DNA from: Pseudomonas sp. NFACC02
GTDB lineage: Bacteria; Pseudomonadota; Gammaproteobacteria; Pseudomonadales; Pseudomonadaceae
NCBI RefSeq assembly: GCF_900110765.1
Contig: NZ_FOEO01000003.1
Span: forward strand, 186,001-250,000
Direction of reading: 5' to 3'
DNA length: 64,000 nucleotides
Part shown: piece by piece, positions 8,422-18,730 of the stretch
How positions within the stretch are numbered: the stretch's first letter is position 1
Layout of the letters: each line of letters starts with the position of its first letter
Notes under the pieces: model-generated
Seen by the model: only the letters and a program-made list of their open reading frames with translations
What the model was told of the DNA's origin: nothing
The model's database searches: none
Made by a program: the position numbers and the translations under genes

Positions 8422-8600
8422 GGCTCCTGACACCGTGCTCGCCAAGCCATCACGTTGCCGTGCGCAGTTCCTGTTCTGTCTCTGGCCGGCACGGTTATCT
8501 GCAACACCCGCTTGAGCAGATTCGTGCAGGACGCCCGATTCCATATTTTTCGTTCATATGTAAGCTATTGAATACATTAGATAAAACGTAAGTACGAAAT

Positions 8601-8616
8601 TGGCATGTGCCCTGCA
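8601..8616 (+). promoter_or_regulatory. Candidate sigma-54 promoter of the hemerythrin gene
   Basis: The sequence TGGCATGTGCCCTGCA has the invariant GG and GC dinucleotides with 10 bases between them and agrees with the TGGCAC-N5-TTGC consensus at most positions. It sits about 70 bases upstream of the hemerythrin start, giving a leader of about 55 bases. A sigma-54 promoter also needs an upstream activator site, which I could not identify. Confidence 0.4.
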
Positions 8617-8684
8617 ACGTTCATGGGGACTGAGGAGAATCGGCACCTAGACCGATTCGAATACCGTGATAAAGAGGACTAACC

Positions 8685-9158
8685 ATGAACGCCATCGAAC
8701 TGCTGAAAGCTGACCATGAACGCGTCAAGGCGATACTGACTCAACTGAGTGAATCCACCGAGCGTGGTGTGAAGAAAAGGACGGACCTGCTTCAAAAGCT
8801 GGAGATGGAAATCACCATTCACACCAAGCTAGAGGAAGAAATTCTCTACCCTGCGTTCAAGGAAGCTGGTGGCAAAGAACAGGACGTGATGTATTACGAG
8901 GCGAAGGAAGAGCATCGCACCGTAGATTCCCTGGTGTTGCCGGACCTGAAGGCCACTGATCCCGCAACACCCGAGTTCTCGGGTCGCGTCAAAGTCGTGA
9001 AGGAACTGCTTGAGCACCACATCGAGGAAGAAGAATCCGAGATGTTCCCACAAGCGAACAAATTGCTCGGCAAAGCCAAACTGGACGAACTGGGCGCGCA
9101 AATGGAAGCCATGAAAGCCAGCTACAAGAAGTCGATGGCACCGAATATCGCCGCGTAA
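8685..9158 (+). CDS. Hemerythrin HHE-domain protein
   Basis: This 157-residue four-helix-bundle protein carries the di-iron ligand set of the hemerythrin HHE family: His11 in KADHERVK, His46 and Glu50 in HTKLEEEILYP, His77 in EEHRTV and His111 or His112 with Glu116 in EHHIEEEESEMFP. Such proteins bind oxygen or nitric oxide, or protect against metal and nitrosative stress; which of these applies is not readable here. A good AGAGGA ribosome site precedes the ATG. A strong terminator follows, so it is probably a single-gene transcript. A possible sigma-54 promoter lies upstream. Its convergent neighbour is a Crp/Fnr-type regulator. Confidence 0.92.
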   Translation: MNAIELLKADHERVKAILTQLSESTERGVKKRTDLLQKLEMEITIHTKLEEEILYPAFKEAGGKEQDVMYYEAKEEHRTVDSLVLPDLKATDPATPEFSGRVKVVKELLEHHIEEEESEMFPQANKLLGKAKLDELGAQMEAMKASYKKSMAPNIAA

Positions 9159-9179
9159 GTTTGATCTGTCAGGCGTCAG

Positions 9180-9203
9180 GCCCGGCTCAATGCCGGGCTT
9201 TTT
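9180..9203 (+). terminator. Rho-independent terminator after the hemerythrin gene
   Basis: A 7-bp GC stem (GCCCGGC at 9180-9186 with GCCGGGC at 9192-9198, loop TCAAT) is followed by five T residues. It lies 21 bases after the stop codon and ends the hemerythrin transcript. Confidence 0.9.
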
Positions 9204-9267
9204 CATGAATGCTGTTTACCCGCCTGTGCCGTAGCCGTTTCCCACGCCCGTTGACCGGCCGCAGGCA

Positions 9268-9993
9268 CTATTCATCCTGACGCCGAGTGTAGTGCAGCAG
9301 GCGATCGGTTTCGGTTTTGACCACCGAGTAGCACTCACAGCTCAACCGTTCCAGGCGCGGGCGGTCCAGGACGGTGATCTGGCCACGGCTGTATTCGATA
9401 ACGCCCTGGCGCTGAAGCTTGCCTGCGGCTTCGGTCACGCCTTCCCGGCGTACGCCGAGCATGTTGGCGATCAGTTCCTGGGTCATGTTCAGGCGATTAC
9501 CGTGCAGGCGATCCAGCGACAGCAGCAGCCAGCGGCACAGTTGCTGGTCGATGGTGTGATGACGGTTGCACAGGGCGGTCTGCGACATCTGTGTGATCAG
9601 CGCCTGGGTGTAGCGCAGCATCAGCAGGAGCAGATCGCCGTGGCGGTTGAATTCCTTTTTCAGTTTCTGCCCGGGAAGCCGGAAGGCGACGCCGGCGCTT
9701 TGCACCACGGCCCGACTGGATGTGCTTTCGCCGCCCATGAACAGCGCAATGCCGATCAATCCTTCGTTTCCCACCACGGCGATTTCGGCGGATGCGCCGT
9801 TTTCCGTGACATGCAGAAGGGACACGATGGCGTCTGTCGGGAAGTAGACATGGCGCAGGGTGTCCCCCGGTTCGTACAACACCTCACCCAGCGTCAGCAT
9901 CACCTGCTCCAGATGGGGTGCCAGCCGTTTGAGGTCGTCGGCCGGGAGCGCCGCAAGCAAGTGATTGTGGCCGGGCTGGGGAAGCGCATGCAT
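9268..9993 (-). CDS. Crp/Fnr-family transcriptional regulator
   Basis: This 241-residue protein has an N-terminal cyclic-nucleotide-like beta-barrel (about residues 15-130; GEVLYEPGDTLRHVYFP, then EIAVVGNEGLIGI). The C-terminal winged helix starts at about residue 150 (DQQLCRWLL), with the recognition helix in LGVRREGVTEAAGKLQ. It lacks the N-terminal cysteine cluster of Fnr, so it is not an iron-sulfur oxygen sensor of that type, and it lacks the residues that define a cAMP-binding Crp pocket. It resembles the many stand-alone Pseudomonas Crp-like regulators of unknown ligand. Its 3' end faces the hemerythrin gene. The neighbouring cyclic glucan synthase gene begins far away on the same strand. 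Confidence 0.88.
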   Translation of the reverse strand: MHALPQPGHNHLLAALPADDLKRLAPHLEQVMLTLGEVLYEPGDTLRHVYFPTDAIVSLLHVTENGASAEIAVVGNEGLIGIALFMGGESTSSRAVVQSAGVAFRLPGQKLKKEFNRHGDLLLLMLRYTQALITQMSQTALCNRHHTIDQQLCRWLLLSLDRLHGNRLNMTQELIANMLGVRREGVTEAAGKLQRQGVIEYSRGQITVLDRPRLERLSCECYSVVKTETDRLLHYTRRQDE

Positions 9994-10069
9994 GTCGAAA
10001 CACCGTAGGCAAGGAGGAGGCGTGCCGGGTCAGGGTACTCTCCTGCACGCCTTGACAGGTGATCGTTCG

Positions 10070-13000
10070 TTACTCAGCGAAGACGTGCCCGTATTCCTGT
10101 GCTTCCGGCCGGGGCAAGCGCGCCCGACAGTCCACCCTGATCTGGTGTGCGCCGCCGTCGTCATGGAGCGTCAGTGCGCTGCCGCTGACGGGCTCGCCGT
10201 TGATCGTCATGGATGTCGTCGCCGAACTGCCCTGGCGGATATCGAAGTGGTAGAAGGTCTGGCCGAAGCGATACTGCAGCGTAAAGCCTGACCAGTCGGG
10301 GTGCATCAGTGGTTCAATCGTCAGGGTCTGGCCGATGCGTCGAACCCCTAGCAGGGACTCGACAATCAGGCGGTACATCCAGCCAGCGGAGCCGGTGTAC
10401 CAGGTCCAGCCACCGCGTCCGGCGTGGGGTGGCGTGCCGTACACGTCGGCGGCCATGACGTAGGGTTCGACTTTGTAGGTGTCGATTCGCAACTGGTTCG
10501 CAGGGTCGGCAGGGTTGATCAGACTCAGCACGTCCCAGGCCTGAACGACTTCTCCCAATCGGGCGAAGGCCATCGCGGCCCAGACGGCGGCATGTGTGTA
10601 TTGACCGCCGTTCTCGCGTACGCCAGGCACATAGCCTTTGATGTATCCGGGATCCAGACTGCTTTTGTCAAACGGTGGATCGAGCAGCAGCACCGCACGA
10701 ATGTCGCGTTTGATCAGGTGTTTGTCCAGTGACTGCATGGCCTGAAGCTGACGGGCGGGCGAGCCTGCCCCGGACAACACAGACCAGCTTTGTGCAATCG
10801 AGTCGATGCGGCATTCCTCGTTTGTGGACGAGCCGAGCAACTGGCCGTCATCGAACCAGGCACGCCGATACCAGGCGCCATCCCAGGCGTTCTGGTCCAG
10901 GGTGCGGCGCAACAGCTGCGCGTTGTCCCTGCAGCGACTGGAGAAGGCGAAATCACCATGCAGATGTGCCGTTTCGGCAAACTGCTCCAGCACCTGATAA
11001 CCAAAGAAACCCAGCCATACGCTTTCCCCCTTGCCCAGATGACCGACGCGATTCATGCCGTCGTTCCAGTCACCGCAACCCATCAACGGCAAGCCGTGGT
11101 GGCCGCGACTCAGGCTGTGTTCGATCGCGCGCACGCAGTGCCGGTACAGCGACTCCTGCAGCGTGGAGATCCCGGGCTGGTCGTAATAGGACTCTTCGCC
11201 CACCGCCAATGGCCGTCCTTCCAGGTAGCCGGCCGGCTGGTTCAGAACGTCGACGTCCCCCGTCATGTCGACGTAACGACTGGTGGCGGCGACTAGCCAC
11301 AGGAAATCGTCGGAGCAGGCGGTGCGTACGCCACGGTTCATCGGCGGATGCCACCAATGCTGCACGTCACCTTCGGCGTACTGATGACCGGCGCACAGCA
11401 ACAGATGAGCACGAACCGCCGTCGGATCGGCATGAATCATCGCCATGCTGTCCTGGAGTTGATCACGAAATCCGACGGCGCCGCCCGACTGGTAATAGCC
11501 GCTGCGGGCCAGAAAACGACAGGCAATGACCTGATACATCAACCAGCCATTCACCATGACATTCACTGCAGGCGTCGGCGTGTCGATCTGGATCACGCCC
11601 AGCAACGATCGCCAGTGGTCCCGAACTTTCTGCAGCTCCGTCGCGGCCGCCTGACTGCCGCGGAACTGTTGAACCCGTTGAGTGGCGGCCTGTGTCGAGG
11701 TTTCCGCGCCCAGACGCAGGATGACTTCCTTGCCCTGACCGTCCGCCATGTTCACGTGCACCTGCAACGCTGCGCAGGGGTCCAGACCACCGCCCACACG
11801 GCCGGACAGGCCGGCATGGCGCATGGCGGCCGGTGAGGCCAGTGTGCCGCTACGCCCCAGGAATTCGGTGCGATCCCCGGTGATGCCGTGGTCGATCGTA
11901 TCGGTGTCGAAGAACGCCACGCGGTCAGAGAACTCCACGGAATAGGCATTGCGCGCAAACAGCGCACCACTCACGGGGTCGGACTGGGTGACCACGTGCA
12001 TCGCTGATTTGCTACGCAGATCCCCCAGCACCCATTCCGCGTAGCCGGTCACCGACAAGGAGCGGGCGCGCCCGGAGCGGTTGGTCAGTAGCAGTCGCGA
12101 AAACTTGATGGGCGCCTCCAGCGCCACATAGACCCATAGCTCACTGTGAATGCCGTCTTCCTCGTGCTCGAAGACGCTGTAGCCGAAACCGTGCCGGGTA
12201 CGGTAAGGGCCGGAACCCGGACAAGGCTGGGGAGTGGCCGACCAGAAGTGACCGGTCTCTTCGTCACGCAGGTAAAGCGCTTCGCCGCTGCGGTCGGTAA
12301 CCGGGTCGTTGTGCCAGGGCGTCAGGCGAAACTCATGCGCGTTTTCAGCCCAGGTATAGGCGCCGCCTGCTTCGGAAACCACGGTGCCGAGTTGCGCGTT
12401 GGCCAGCACGTTGACCCAGGGCGCGGGCGTCGGGTGAGTGGCAAGGCCTGAAATGATGTACTCGCTGCCGTCGGCGTTGAAGCCGCCATAGGCATTGCCC
12501 AGCAGCAGGGCGGGCTGAGTCGTCTTGGTCGTGCGCGACATTGGCACATATGGCCGGGTCGCGACGAATGGCGGGTGCACGGGCGAAACCCTGCGCCGAT
12601 GAATCTGCTCGGCCAGCGTGTCGTACCCTTCGCTCAGCACCAGCCTGGCCACTGACAATACCAGCACCCGGTCCTCGGCCGATATCTGCTGGGCGGGTCG
12701 TACGAAGATGCCGCCTGGACGATCCAGCAACGTGGCTTCGCTGCCCGAGGTGATCAGCCCCATGATTGCGTCCTGCAACTGCTGGCGATAGCCCGCCTGA
12801 TCCTCATTCCAGATCAGCAGGTCGACCACCAATCCTTTCTGTCGCCAGTAGGCATGGGCCTGAATCATCTGTTGCACCCATTGAATGTTGTCCAGGCTTG
12901 AGATCTGCAACAGCACGATCGGCAGGTCCCCGGAAATCGCCTGACCCCACAGGCCGGTCTGATTGCGTCGATTGGCTATCAGCACCTGGTTGTCAGCGCG

Positions 13001-16000
13001 CATCGAGGTGTTGGCATACAGCAACGAGGACGCCATCTGCTCGAACAGTCGAGCGTCGGGCAACGAGGCATTGAGCTGGCGCAGCAGCACCTGACTGTGG
13101 GTCCACGACAGGTCGAACACGCGGTCGGCGAGGTGACGGTCGCGGTATTTGTTGATCAACGACAGGCACGCTTCGCGGCTGTCAGCGACGCCTGTGACCA
13201 GATCGATGGTGGCCTGCTGCCCGGGCTGCAGCGTGATCCGGCAGCGAATCGCGACCACCGGGTCGAGTACCGGTCCGGCCGTGTCAGACAGTGTTTCGCA
13301 CAGAACATCCAGCGCCTGGGGCGCGACCAGGCTGCGACCGCGCCCGATAAAGCGCATGCGATCGGTTTCATAGGAAATCGCATCGATGTCGGCACCGTGC
13401 GCGGCCAGCAAGTGGCACATCCAGGGCGTAGGTTCATCGCTGGCGCGCGGTCTGCGGCTGCACACAATGGCTTGCAACGGGCGCAGCAGTTCGGTCTGTA
13501 CGAACAGCTTGCTAAACGCCGGATGCATCGCGTCGCTGCTTGCGGAGGTGAGTACGACTTCGGCGTACGTGGTGATCTCGATGGTTTTTGCCGACGACGC
13601 CCGATTGGTGAGATGAAGGCGCCGCAACTCGATGTCGTCCTCAGGCGAGACGACGATCTCAAGATGTGTATCGAAATCCAGATTACGGGCCCTGAATTCG
13701 GCTCGCGAATCGCTGAAGATGGCTTCGTGGCTTTCAGGCTGTTGCAAGGTGGGTTGGTGCGTCACCGACCAGACGGTCGAAGTTTCGACATCCCGCAGGT
13801 AACAGAACATGCCCCAGTTGTCCTGGGTCGTGTCCTCTTGCCAGCGTGTCACCGCCATGTCGTGGCGGCGACTGTAGCCGCCGCCACCGCTGGTGAGCAT
13901 GACGTGATAGCGACCGTTGGACAGCAGCTGTACCGCAGGGCGTTTGCGGCCCGGATCGGCAAAGATCCGCAGTCCCGGGTCCTGAGCGTGGTCGCCGGGT
14001 ATCGGCGACTGCGCGGCTTGAAGATAGGGTGCAGCGGCCCTGGGAACCCGCTCCTGCAACAACAGCAGTGCCGATTGCAGCGATGGATCGGCTTCGAAGC
14101 GTCGCTGCATGGGTTGGTCCAGCAACACACTGGTCAGGGCCAGCAGGCTCATGCCCTGATGATGCGCCATGAACGACTGGACCACGGCATACGGCTGGCC
14201 GCGTGGCAGACGCGCCTCGGTGTAATCCACCGCTTCGTACAGCCCGAAACGACCGGCCGAACCTTGCTGGGCAAGGCGTTGCAGGTTCTTGCAGGCCGCC
14301 TCCGGGTCGATCATCAGCGCCAGGGCGCTGGCGTAAGGCGCGATCACCACATCCTCGCTCAGCCCGCGTTTGAGCCCCAGGCCCTGAACCCCGAAGGCGC
14401 GGTATTGATAGTTGAAATGGGCATCCAGGGTGTAATACCCCGACTCGGAAACGCCCCACGGAATACCCAGCGCATGGCCATGTTCGATCTGCACCGCGAC
14501 GGCGGCGCGGCACGTCTGATCCAGCAGGCTGCCGTCGTAGTTGGGCATCACCAGCATGGGCATCAGGTACTCGAACATCGAGCCGGACCAGGAGAGCAAG
14601 GTCGGCGTCCCGGCGTTTTCGCCGAGCAATCTCCCCAACGTGAACCAGGCCCTCTGCGGGATCTGCCCTTGGGCGATGACCACGAAGTTGGTCAGACGCA
14701 CTTCAGAGGCCAACAGGTCGTAATAACCGGTGTCGAGCCGCCGTTCATCGACGTTGTAGCCGATGACAAACAGGTCACGTTGACTGTCGTACAACAGGGA
14801 GAAATCCATCCGGGCCATCGAGGCGGCGAGCTGACTCAGCCGCTCCACGGTCCCGAGGCACTCTTGGGCGGTCCGCTGAACCTGCATGACGTCGGCCTGG
14901 TGCGCCGTTTCCCAGTCATCGACGTTCAGGCACGCCAGCTCGCGCAAGGTCCGGGGAATGGGACGCGCGCCAACCCGAGGCGCCGGGAGCCGGAAGCGTT
15001 CCAGCTCCTGCGTCCAGTCGATGCATTGGCGGGTGAACGCTTGCAGCCAGTACGTGCCTTCTTCATCACTGCCCGGATCCGTGCGTGAAACCATGGCGCG
15101 CGCCGTGTGCAGCAGGTCGCTCAAGGCGTCGACCTCCGGCGCCAGCGAGGCCCGATCGAAGCCTTTTCTCAACTGTTCCAGCGGGTACTCGTCGCTCCCA
15201 CTGGCGCGCTGGACTTCTATCAACGTGTCCAGCGTATCGCGCAAGCCCTCGATCACCTTGACGCCGAACATCGGCGCATCCGTCAGTTGCGCAAGCCCGG
15301 CTTGCAGCGTCAGCAACAGTCCGGCCAGGTTGCCGCTGTCGACGGTGGACACATACTGTGGCTTCAGGGGTTCGAGCGTGCGGGTGTCATACCAGTTGTA
15401 GAAATGCCGCTGATACGTTTCCAGTCCGCTCATGCTGTCCAGCGATGCGGCGAGGCGTGTCAACAGGCGCTCGGTGCTCAGGTAACCGAAGTCGTGAGCC
15501 GCCAGGTGCGCGAGCAATGACATGCCCATATTCGTTGGCGAAGTGCGGTGGGCGATGGCCGGTTTCGGGGCTTCCTGGATGTTGTCGGGTGGCAGCCAAT
15601 GGTCGTCCGGCCCGACATACTGGTCAAAGAAGGCCCAGGTCTTGCGGGCCAGTATTCGCAGAAAGCGTAGCGCCTCGGTCGACGGCGTGAACACCGATTG
15701 ACGCGGCGCTGAACTCAGGCGCCAGGCAATCCACGGCCCCATCAACCACGCCAGCAGCAGCGGGGCGGCCATCGCCAGGGTCAGCGGATCGGTGCTCAGC
15801 AAGGCGATGGCGATCACTGCCGTCGCTGGCGCGATCCACATCAACCGGTAGAACCCTGCCAGTCGGCTGGCGGCCAGGCGCTCGACCTCTCGGGACGGCT
15901 GCCACTGCAGCAGCAGGCGTCGGCTGAATCCCAGTCGCCACAGCGACCGCAGGATCGCATCCGTGCTGTAGAACATTTCGAAGGGCAGCCAGACCAGCGT

Positions 16001-18730
16001 CAGGCAGGCGCGGGCCAGGTCCTGACCCAGATCGCCGGCCAGTGCCTGGACGTGCTGCCGGTAGGGAACGGCGGTCGGCGGTGGCTGCATCAGTTCGGTG
16101 AGGGCGCGAAGCAGTGGCTGAACGACCAGCAATCCGACCACGGTCAGTGTCCAGCCCAACGGCTCGTTGCTGAACAGCCAGGCCCAACCCAACATCAGCA
16201 TCGTGGCCAGCGGTTCGAGGCTGCGTCGCAGGTTGTCGAGAATTTTCCAGCGCGCCATGACGCCGAGCCGGTTACGTGTCCAGCCGCCGCTGGCATCCCG
16301 CGCCCAGGGCCATAACCAGGGCAACAGTTGCCAGTCGCCACGGATCCAGCGATGCCGGCGTTTGACGTCTGCGCCGTAGCGCGCGGGGTACTGCTCGTAC
16401 AGTTGCACATCACTCAGTAGACCGGAGCGCGCATAGCAACCTTCGATCAGGTCATGGCTCAGGATCTGGTTGTCCGGCAGGCAGCCCTCCAGCGCCCGGG
16501 TGAACGCATCGACCTCGTAGATGCCCTTGCCGATGAATGAGCCTTGCTGAAACAGGTCCTGATAGACATCCGATACCGCTCGGGTGTAGGGATCGACACC
16601 AGCATCGCTGCCAAACAGTCGCGCATAGGCCGAGCGCGTGACGCTGGTCAGGCTGATGCCGACGCGCGGCTGCAGAATGGCGTGCCCGGCGAGGATGTGG
16701 ACACCCGTGGCATCGAACACCGGCCGATTCAGCGGGTGCATCATCGCCGCCACGCAATGGCGAGCGGCATCCCGAGGCAGCAATGTGTCCGTGTCCAGGG
16801 TGATCACGTAGCGAACGTTCTGTAACGGCGTAATGTCTCCGACGATGGCGTTGAAGGACGCCTGTCCGCTGCCGCGTAACAGTGCATTGAGTTCGATCAA
16901 CTTGCCGCGTTTGCGCTCGTATCCCATCCACACCCGCTCCCCCGGGTTCCAGCAACGCGGGCGATGCAGCAGGAAAAAGTGATCCTCCGCGCCTTCGGCA
17001 CCTTGCGCGTACTTGCGGTTGAGCTGGGTGATTGCCTGGCTGGCGTGGGCAATCAGTTCTGCGTCCTGCGGCAGGGTCTGCTCTGCTGCGTCAAGGAAGT
17101 CGCTGAGCAAGGCGAAGTGCAGATTGGCATCGCGGTTGGCGAGAAACCGCACTTCGAGGCCTTCCACCAACTCGTCCACATCGGCCAGGTTTGCGATCAG
17201 CGTGGGGATGACCACCAGCGTGCGCGCGGTGTCGGGAATCCCGCGCTCGTAATCCATTTTCGGCAGAACGGAGGGCGACAGGCTGAAGGTCACCAGCCAG
17301 TTGATCAGGCTGATCGCCAGGCGGCTGGTCATGATCAGGCAGGGCACGGCCAGCACCAGCAAGGCGACGTCCGGCATGCGGTCCCGGTGCGCGGAGGCCA
17401 GTAAGGGCGAGGCGAAGATCATCGTCAGCAGTGACACGGGCGCCAGATAAAACACCAGCGGTGAGCGCTGTAATAACCGTTTCCAGCGCTCATGAACCGG
17501 CACACGGGCATTCAGGCTGCGCTCCAGAAGCGGCAGTCCGGCGCTGACCAGGTAATACCCGACATGACGCGCGAGCACGTCGCAAGACACAGAGGCGGCT
17601 TCGGTTGTGGCGAGGGTGATCGCCGCGCGCGCCACCTGAATTTCCGAGTGCTGCGGGCTCCGACGTGCCAGTCGCTCGATGACATGCCGATAACTGTCCC
17701 GTGTGCCGAAATCCATGGCCCGGTACACCGCAGCCGGGTCTTCGCTCAGTATCTGTTCGACGTGGCTCATCGATTCGACGAACTCGCGCCAGTCGGTCGC
17801 TGATAACAGGCGCAGGCTGCCGATGCTGTTGCTGATGGAGACCTGGTCCGCCGCCTGCTGTTGGGCATCGATCTGAACCTGACGCTCGATGCTGGAACCG
17901 GTCTCGCCCAGCACCTGTTCGATCCAGTTCAGCGGCAGGGCGAGGGACGCACTCTGCCCCTGCAGACGTCGCGTGAACTCGGCCACGAAGGCAGCGGACA
18001 TGGGCGGGGTGGAACGAGCCATGTCGGCGACCGTGAGCACCAGGCTTTTGACGTCGCGCTCAGAGGTCTCGATCAGGCGCTCGGCCCAGTCATTGGCCAG
18101 ACTCCGGTCGTCCGCATTGGCCATGACCCGTGAGGCGACCCGGCGCAGGTTTTCGATCAGGGCCAGACGCAACATGATAGGGATGGCCCAGAGTTCCCCA
18201 AGGGCCAGCGGCATGACGGTCTGATAGGAAAAGATGAAGCGGCTGAGGCTTTGCTCGTCGACACGTCCGTCGCCATGGGAAATGGTTTCCAGGGCGATGT
18301 CATAAACCCTCGGCAGGCCGGCGGAGGCGCCGTTCATCAACCGTGGCAGTTCCCGGCTATAGCCTTTAGGCAGGTGAGTTTTCGCGGTGCGGATGTGGTC
18401 TTCAATCAGGAAAAAGTTGTCCAGCAGCCATTCCGCCGCCGGGGTAACGCGTCGGCTGGACAGTTGTGCTTCGGCCAGCGCCGTACAGCTTCGCTTGAGC
18501 AGCGCTTCGTTGTCGTCCAGCCTGCCGAGCATCGCATCCCGCGCGGACATTGCGGTGAGTCGATGCTGCCCCGCCAGGGCAATCCCGTGGTCAGCCATCT
18601 GGTCGGCGCTGAACAGCTCCGAGCGCAGGATGGGCTCATATTCGAAGCGGGGGAGGGAAAATGAACCGGTTCGATAAAACCCGGACGAGCGAAGGAGCAC
18701 TCTCCGTATGCGTGTCCATATGCTGTTCAT
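10070..18730 (-). CDS. ndvB: Cyclic beta-1,2-glucan synthase-like giant enzyme (NdvB/ChvB type)
   Basis: This 2886-residue membrane protein resembles the NdvB/ChvB/Cgs cyclic glucan synthases. In order: an N-terminal helical region (about 1-420); membrane segments near residues 430-500 (AAVSLL-type and WLVTF-type stretches); a glycosyltransferase 84-like domain with LDTDT near residue 645 and RRHRWIRGDWQ at about residue 790; further membrane segments (about 850-1000). Then comes a long GH94-type phosphorylase-like region with two similar beta-sandwich blocks (YHVMLTSGGGG and YIISGLATHP openings) and, near the C-terminus, GCGDWNDGMNR and GVRENGGQYTHAAVW. The first domain polymerises glucose from UDP-glucose on the protein and the GH94 part trims and cyclises the chain. 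The length matches the family. The gene is a single transcription unit (AGGACCTT precedes the ATG). Confidence 0.88.
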   Translation of the reverse strand: MNSIWTRIRRVLLRSSGFYRTGSFSLPRFEYEPILRSELFSADQMADHGIALAGQHRLTAMSARDAMLGRLDDNEALLKRSCTALAEAQLSSRRVTPAAEWLLDNFFLIEDHIRTAKTHLPKGYSRELPRLMNGASAGLPRVYDIALETISHGDGRVDEQSLSRFIFSYQTVMPLALGELWAIPIMLRLALIENLRRVASRVMANADDRSLANDWAERLIETSERDVKSLVLTVADMARSTPPMSAAFVAEFTRRLQGQSASLALPLNWIEQVLGETGSSIERQVQIDAQQQAADQVSISNSIGSLRLLSATDWREFVESMSHVEQILSEDPAAVYRAMDFGTRDSYRHVIERLARRSPQHSEIQVARAAITLATTEAASVSCDVLARHVGYYLVSAGLPLLERSLNARVPVHERWKRLLQRSPLVFYLAPVSLLTMIFASPLLASAHRDRMPDVALLVLAVPCLIMTSRLAISLINWLVTFSLSPSVLPKMDYERGIPDTARTLVVIPTLIANLADVDELVEGLEVRFLANRDANLHFALLSDFLDAAEQTLPQDAELIAHASQAITQLNRKYAQGAEGAEDHFFLLHRPRCWNPGERVWMGYERKRGKLIELNALLRGSGQASFNAIVGDITPLQNVRYVITLDTDTLLPRDAARHCVAAMMHPLNRPVFDATGVHILAGHAILQPRVGISLTSVTRSAYARLFGSDAGVDPYTRAVSDVYQDLFQQGSFIGKGIYEVDAFTRALEGCLPDNQILSHDLIEGCYARSGLLSDVQLYEQYPARYGADVKRRHRWIRGDWQLLPWLWPWARDASGGWTRNRLGVMARWKILDNLRRSLEPLATMLMLGWAWLFSNEPLGWTLTVVGLLVVQPLLRALTELMQPPPTAVPYRQHVQALAGDLGQDLARACLTLVWLPFEMFYSTDAILRSLWRLGFSRRLLLQWQPSREVERLAASRLAGFYRLMWIAPATAVIAIALLSTDPLTLAMAAPLLLAWLMGPWIAWRLSSAPRQSVFTPSTEALRFLRILARKTWAFFDQYVGPDDHWLPPDNIQEAPKPAIAHRTSPTNMGMSLLAHLAAHDFGYLSTERLLTRLAASLDSMSGLETYQRHFYNWYDTRTLEPLKPQYVSTVDSGNLAGLLLTLQAGLAQLTDAPMFGVKVIEGLRDTLDTLIEVQRASGSDEYPLEQLRKGFDRASLAPEVDALSDLLHTARAMVSRTDPGSDEEGTYWLQAFTRQCIDWTQELERFRLPAPRVGARPIPRTLRELACLNVDDWETAHQADVMQVQRTAQECLGTVERLSQLAASMARMDFSLLYDSQRDLFVIGYNVDERRLDTGYYDLLASEVRLTNFVVIAQGQIPQRAWFTLGRLLGENAGTPTLLSWSGSMFEYLMPMLVMPNYDGSLLDQTCRAAVAVQIEHGHALGIPWGVSESGYYTLDAHFNYQYRAFGVQGLGLKRGLSEDVVIAPYASALALMIDPEAACKNLQRLAQQGSAGRFGLYEAVDYTEARLPRGQPYAVVQSFMAHHQGMSLLALTSVLLDQPMQRRFEADPSLQSALLLLQERVPRAAAPYLQAAQSPIPGDHAQDPGLRIFADPGRKRPAVQLLSNGRYHVMLTSGGGGYSRRHDMAVTRWQEDTTQDNWGMFCYLRDVETSTVWSVTHQPTLQQPESHEAIFSDSRAEFRARNLDFDTHLEIVVSPEDDIELRRLHLTNRASSAKTIEITTYAEVVLTSASSDAMHPAFSKLFVQTELLRPLQAIVCSRRPRASDEPTPWMCHLLAAHGADIDAISYETDRMRFIGRGRSLVAPQALDVLCETLSDTAGPVLDPVVAIRCRITLQPGQQATIDLVTGVADSREACLSLINKYRDRHLADRVFDLSWTHSQVLLRQLNASLPDARLFEQMASSLLYANTSMRADNQVLIANRRNQTGLWGQAISGDLPIVLLQISSLDNIQWVQQMIQAHAYWRQKGLVVDLLIWNEDQAGYRQQLQDAIMGLITSGSEATLLDRPGGIFVRPAQQISAEDRVLVLSVARLVLSEGYDTLAEQIHRRRVSPVHPPFVATRPYVPMSRTTKTTQPALLLGNAYGGFNADGSEYIISGLATHPTPAPWVNVLANAQLGTVVSEAGGAYTWAENAHEFRLTPWHNDPVTDRSGEALYLRDEETGHFWSATPQPCPGSGPYRTRHGFGYSVFEHEEDGIHSELWVYVALEAPIKFSRLLLTNRSGRARSLSVTGYAEWVLGDLRSKSAMHVVTQSDPVSGALFARNAYSVEFSDRVAFFDTDTIDHGITGDRTEFLGRSGTLASPAAMRHAGLSGRVGGGLDPCAALQVHVNMADGQGKEVILRLGAETSTQAATQRVQQFRGSQAAATELQKVRDHWRSLLGVIQIDTPTPAVNVMVNGWLMYQVIACRFLARSGYYQSGGAVGFRDQLQDSMAMIHADPTAVRAHLLLCAGHQYAEGDVQHWWHPPMNRGVRTACSDDFLWLVAATSRYVDMTGDVDVLNQPAGYLEGRPLAVGEESYYDQPGISTLQESLYRHCVRAIEHSLSRGHHGLPLMGCGDWNDGMNRVGHLGKGESVWLGFFGYQVLEQFAETAHLHGDFAFSSRCRDNAQLLRRTLDQNAWDGAWYRRAWFDDGQLLGSSTNEECRIDSIAQSWSVLSGAGSPARQLQAMQSLDKHLIKRDIRAVLLLDPPFDKSSLDPGYIKGYVPGVRENGGQYTHAAVWAAMAFARLGEVVQAWDVLSLINPADPANQLRIDTYKVEPYVMAADVYGTPPHAGRGGWTWYTGSAGWMYRLIVESLLGVRRIGQTLTIEPLMHPDWSGFTLQYRFGQTFYHFDIRQGSSATTSMTINGEPVSGSALTLHDDGGAHQIRVDCRARLPRPEAQEYGHVFAE

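Noticed and set aside
13097..15088. 663-codon plus-strand open frame inside the glucan synthase gene
   Set aside because: It is the antisense shadow of a real 2886-codon gene with clear family motifs on the minus strand.
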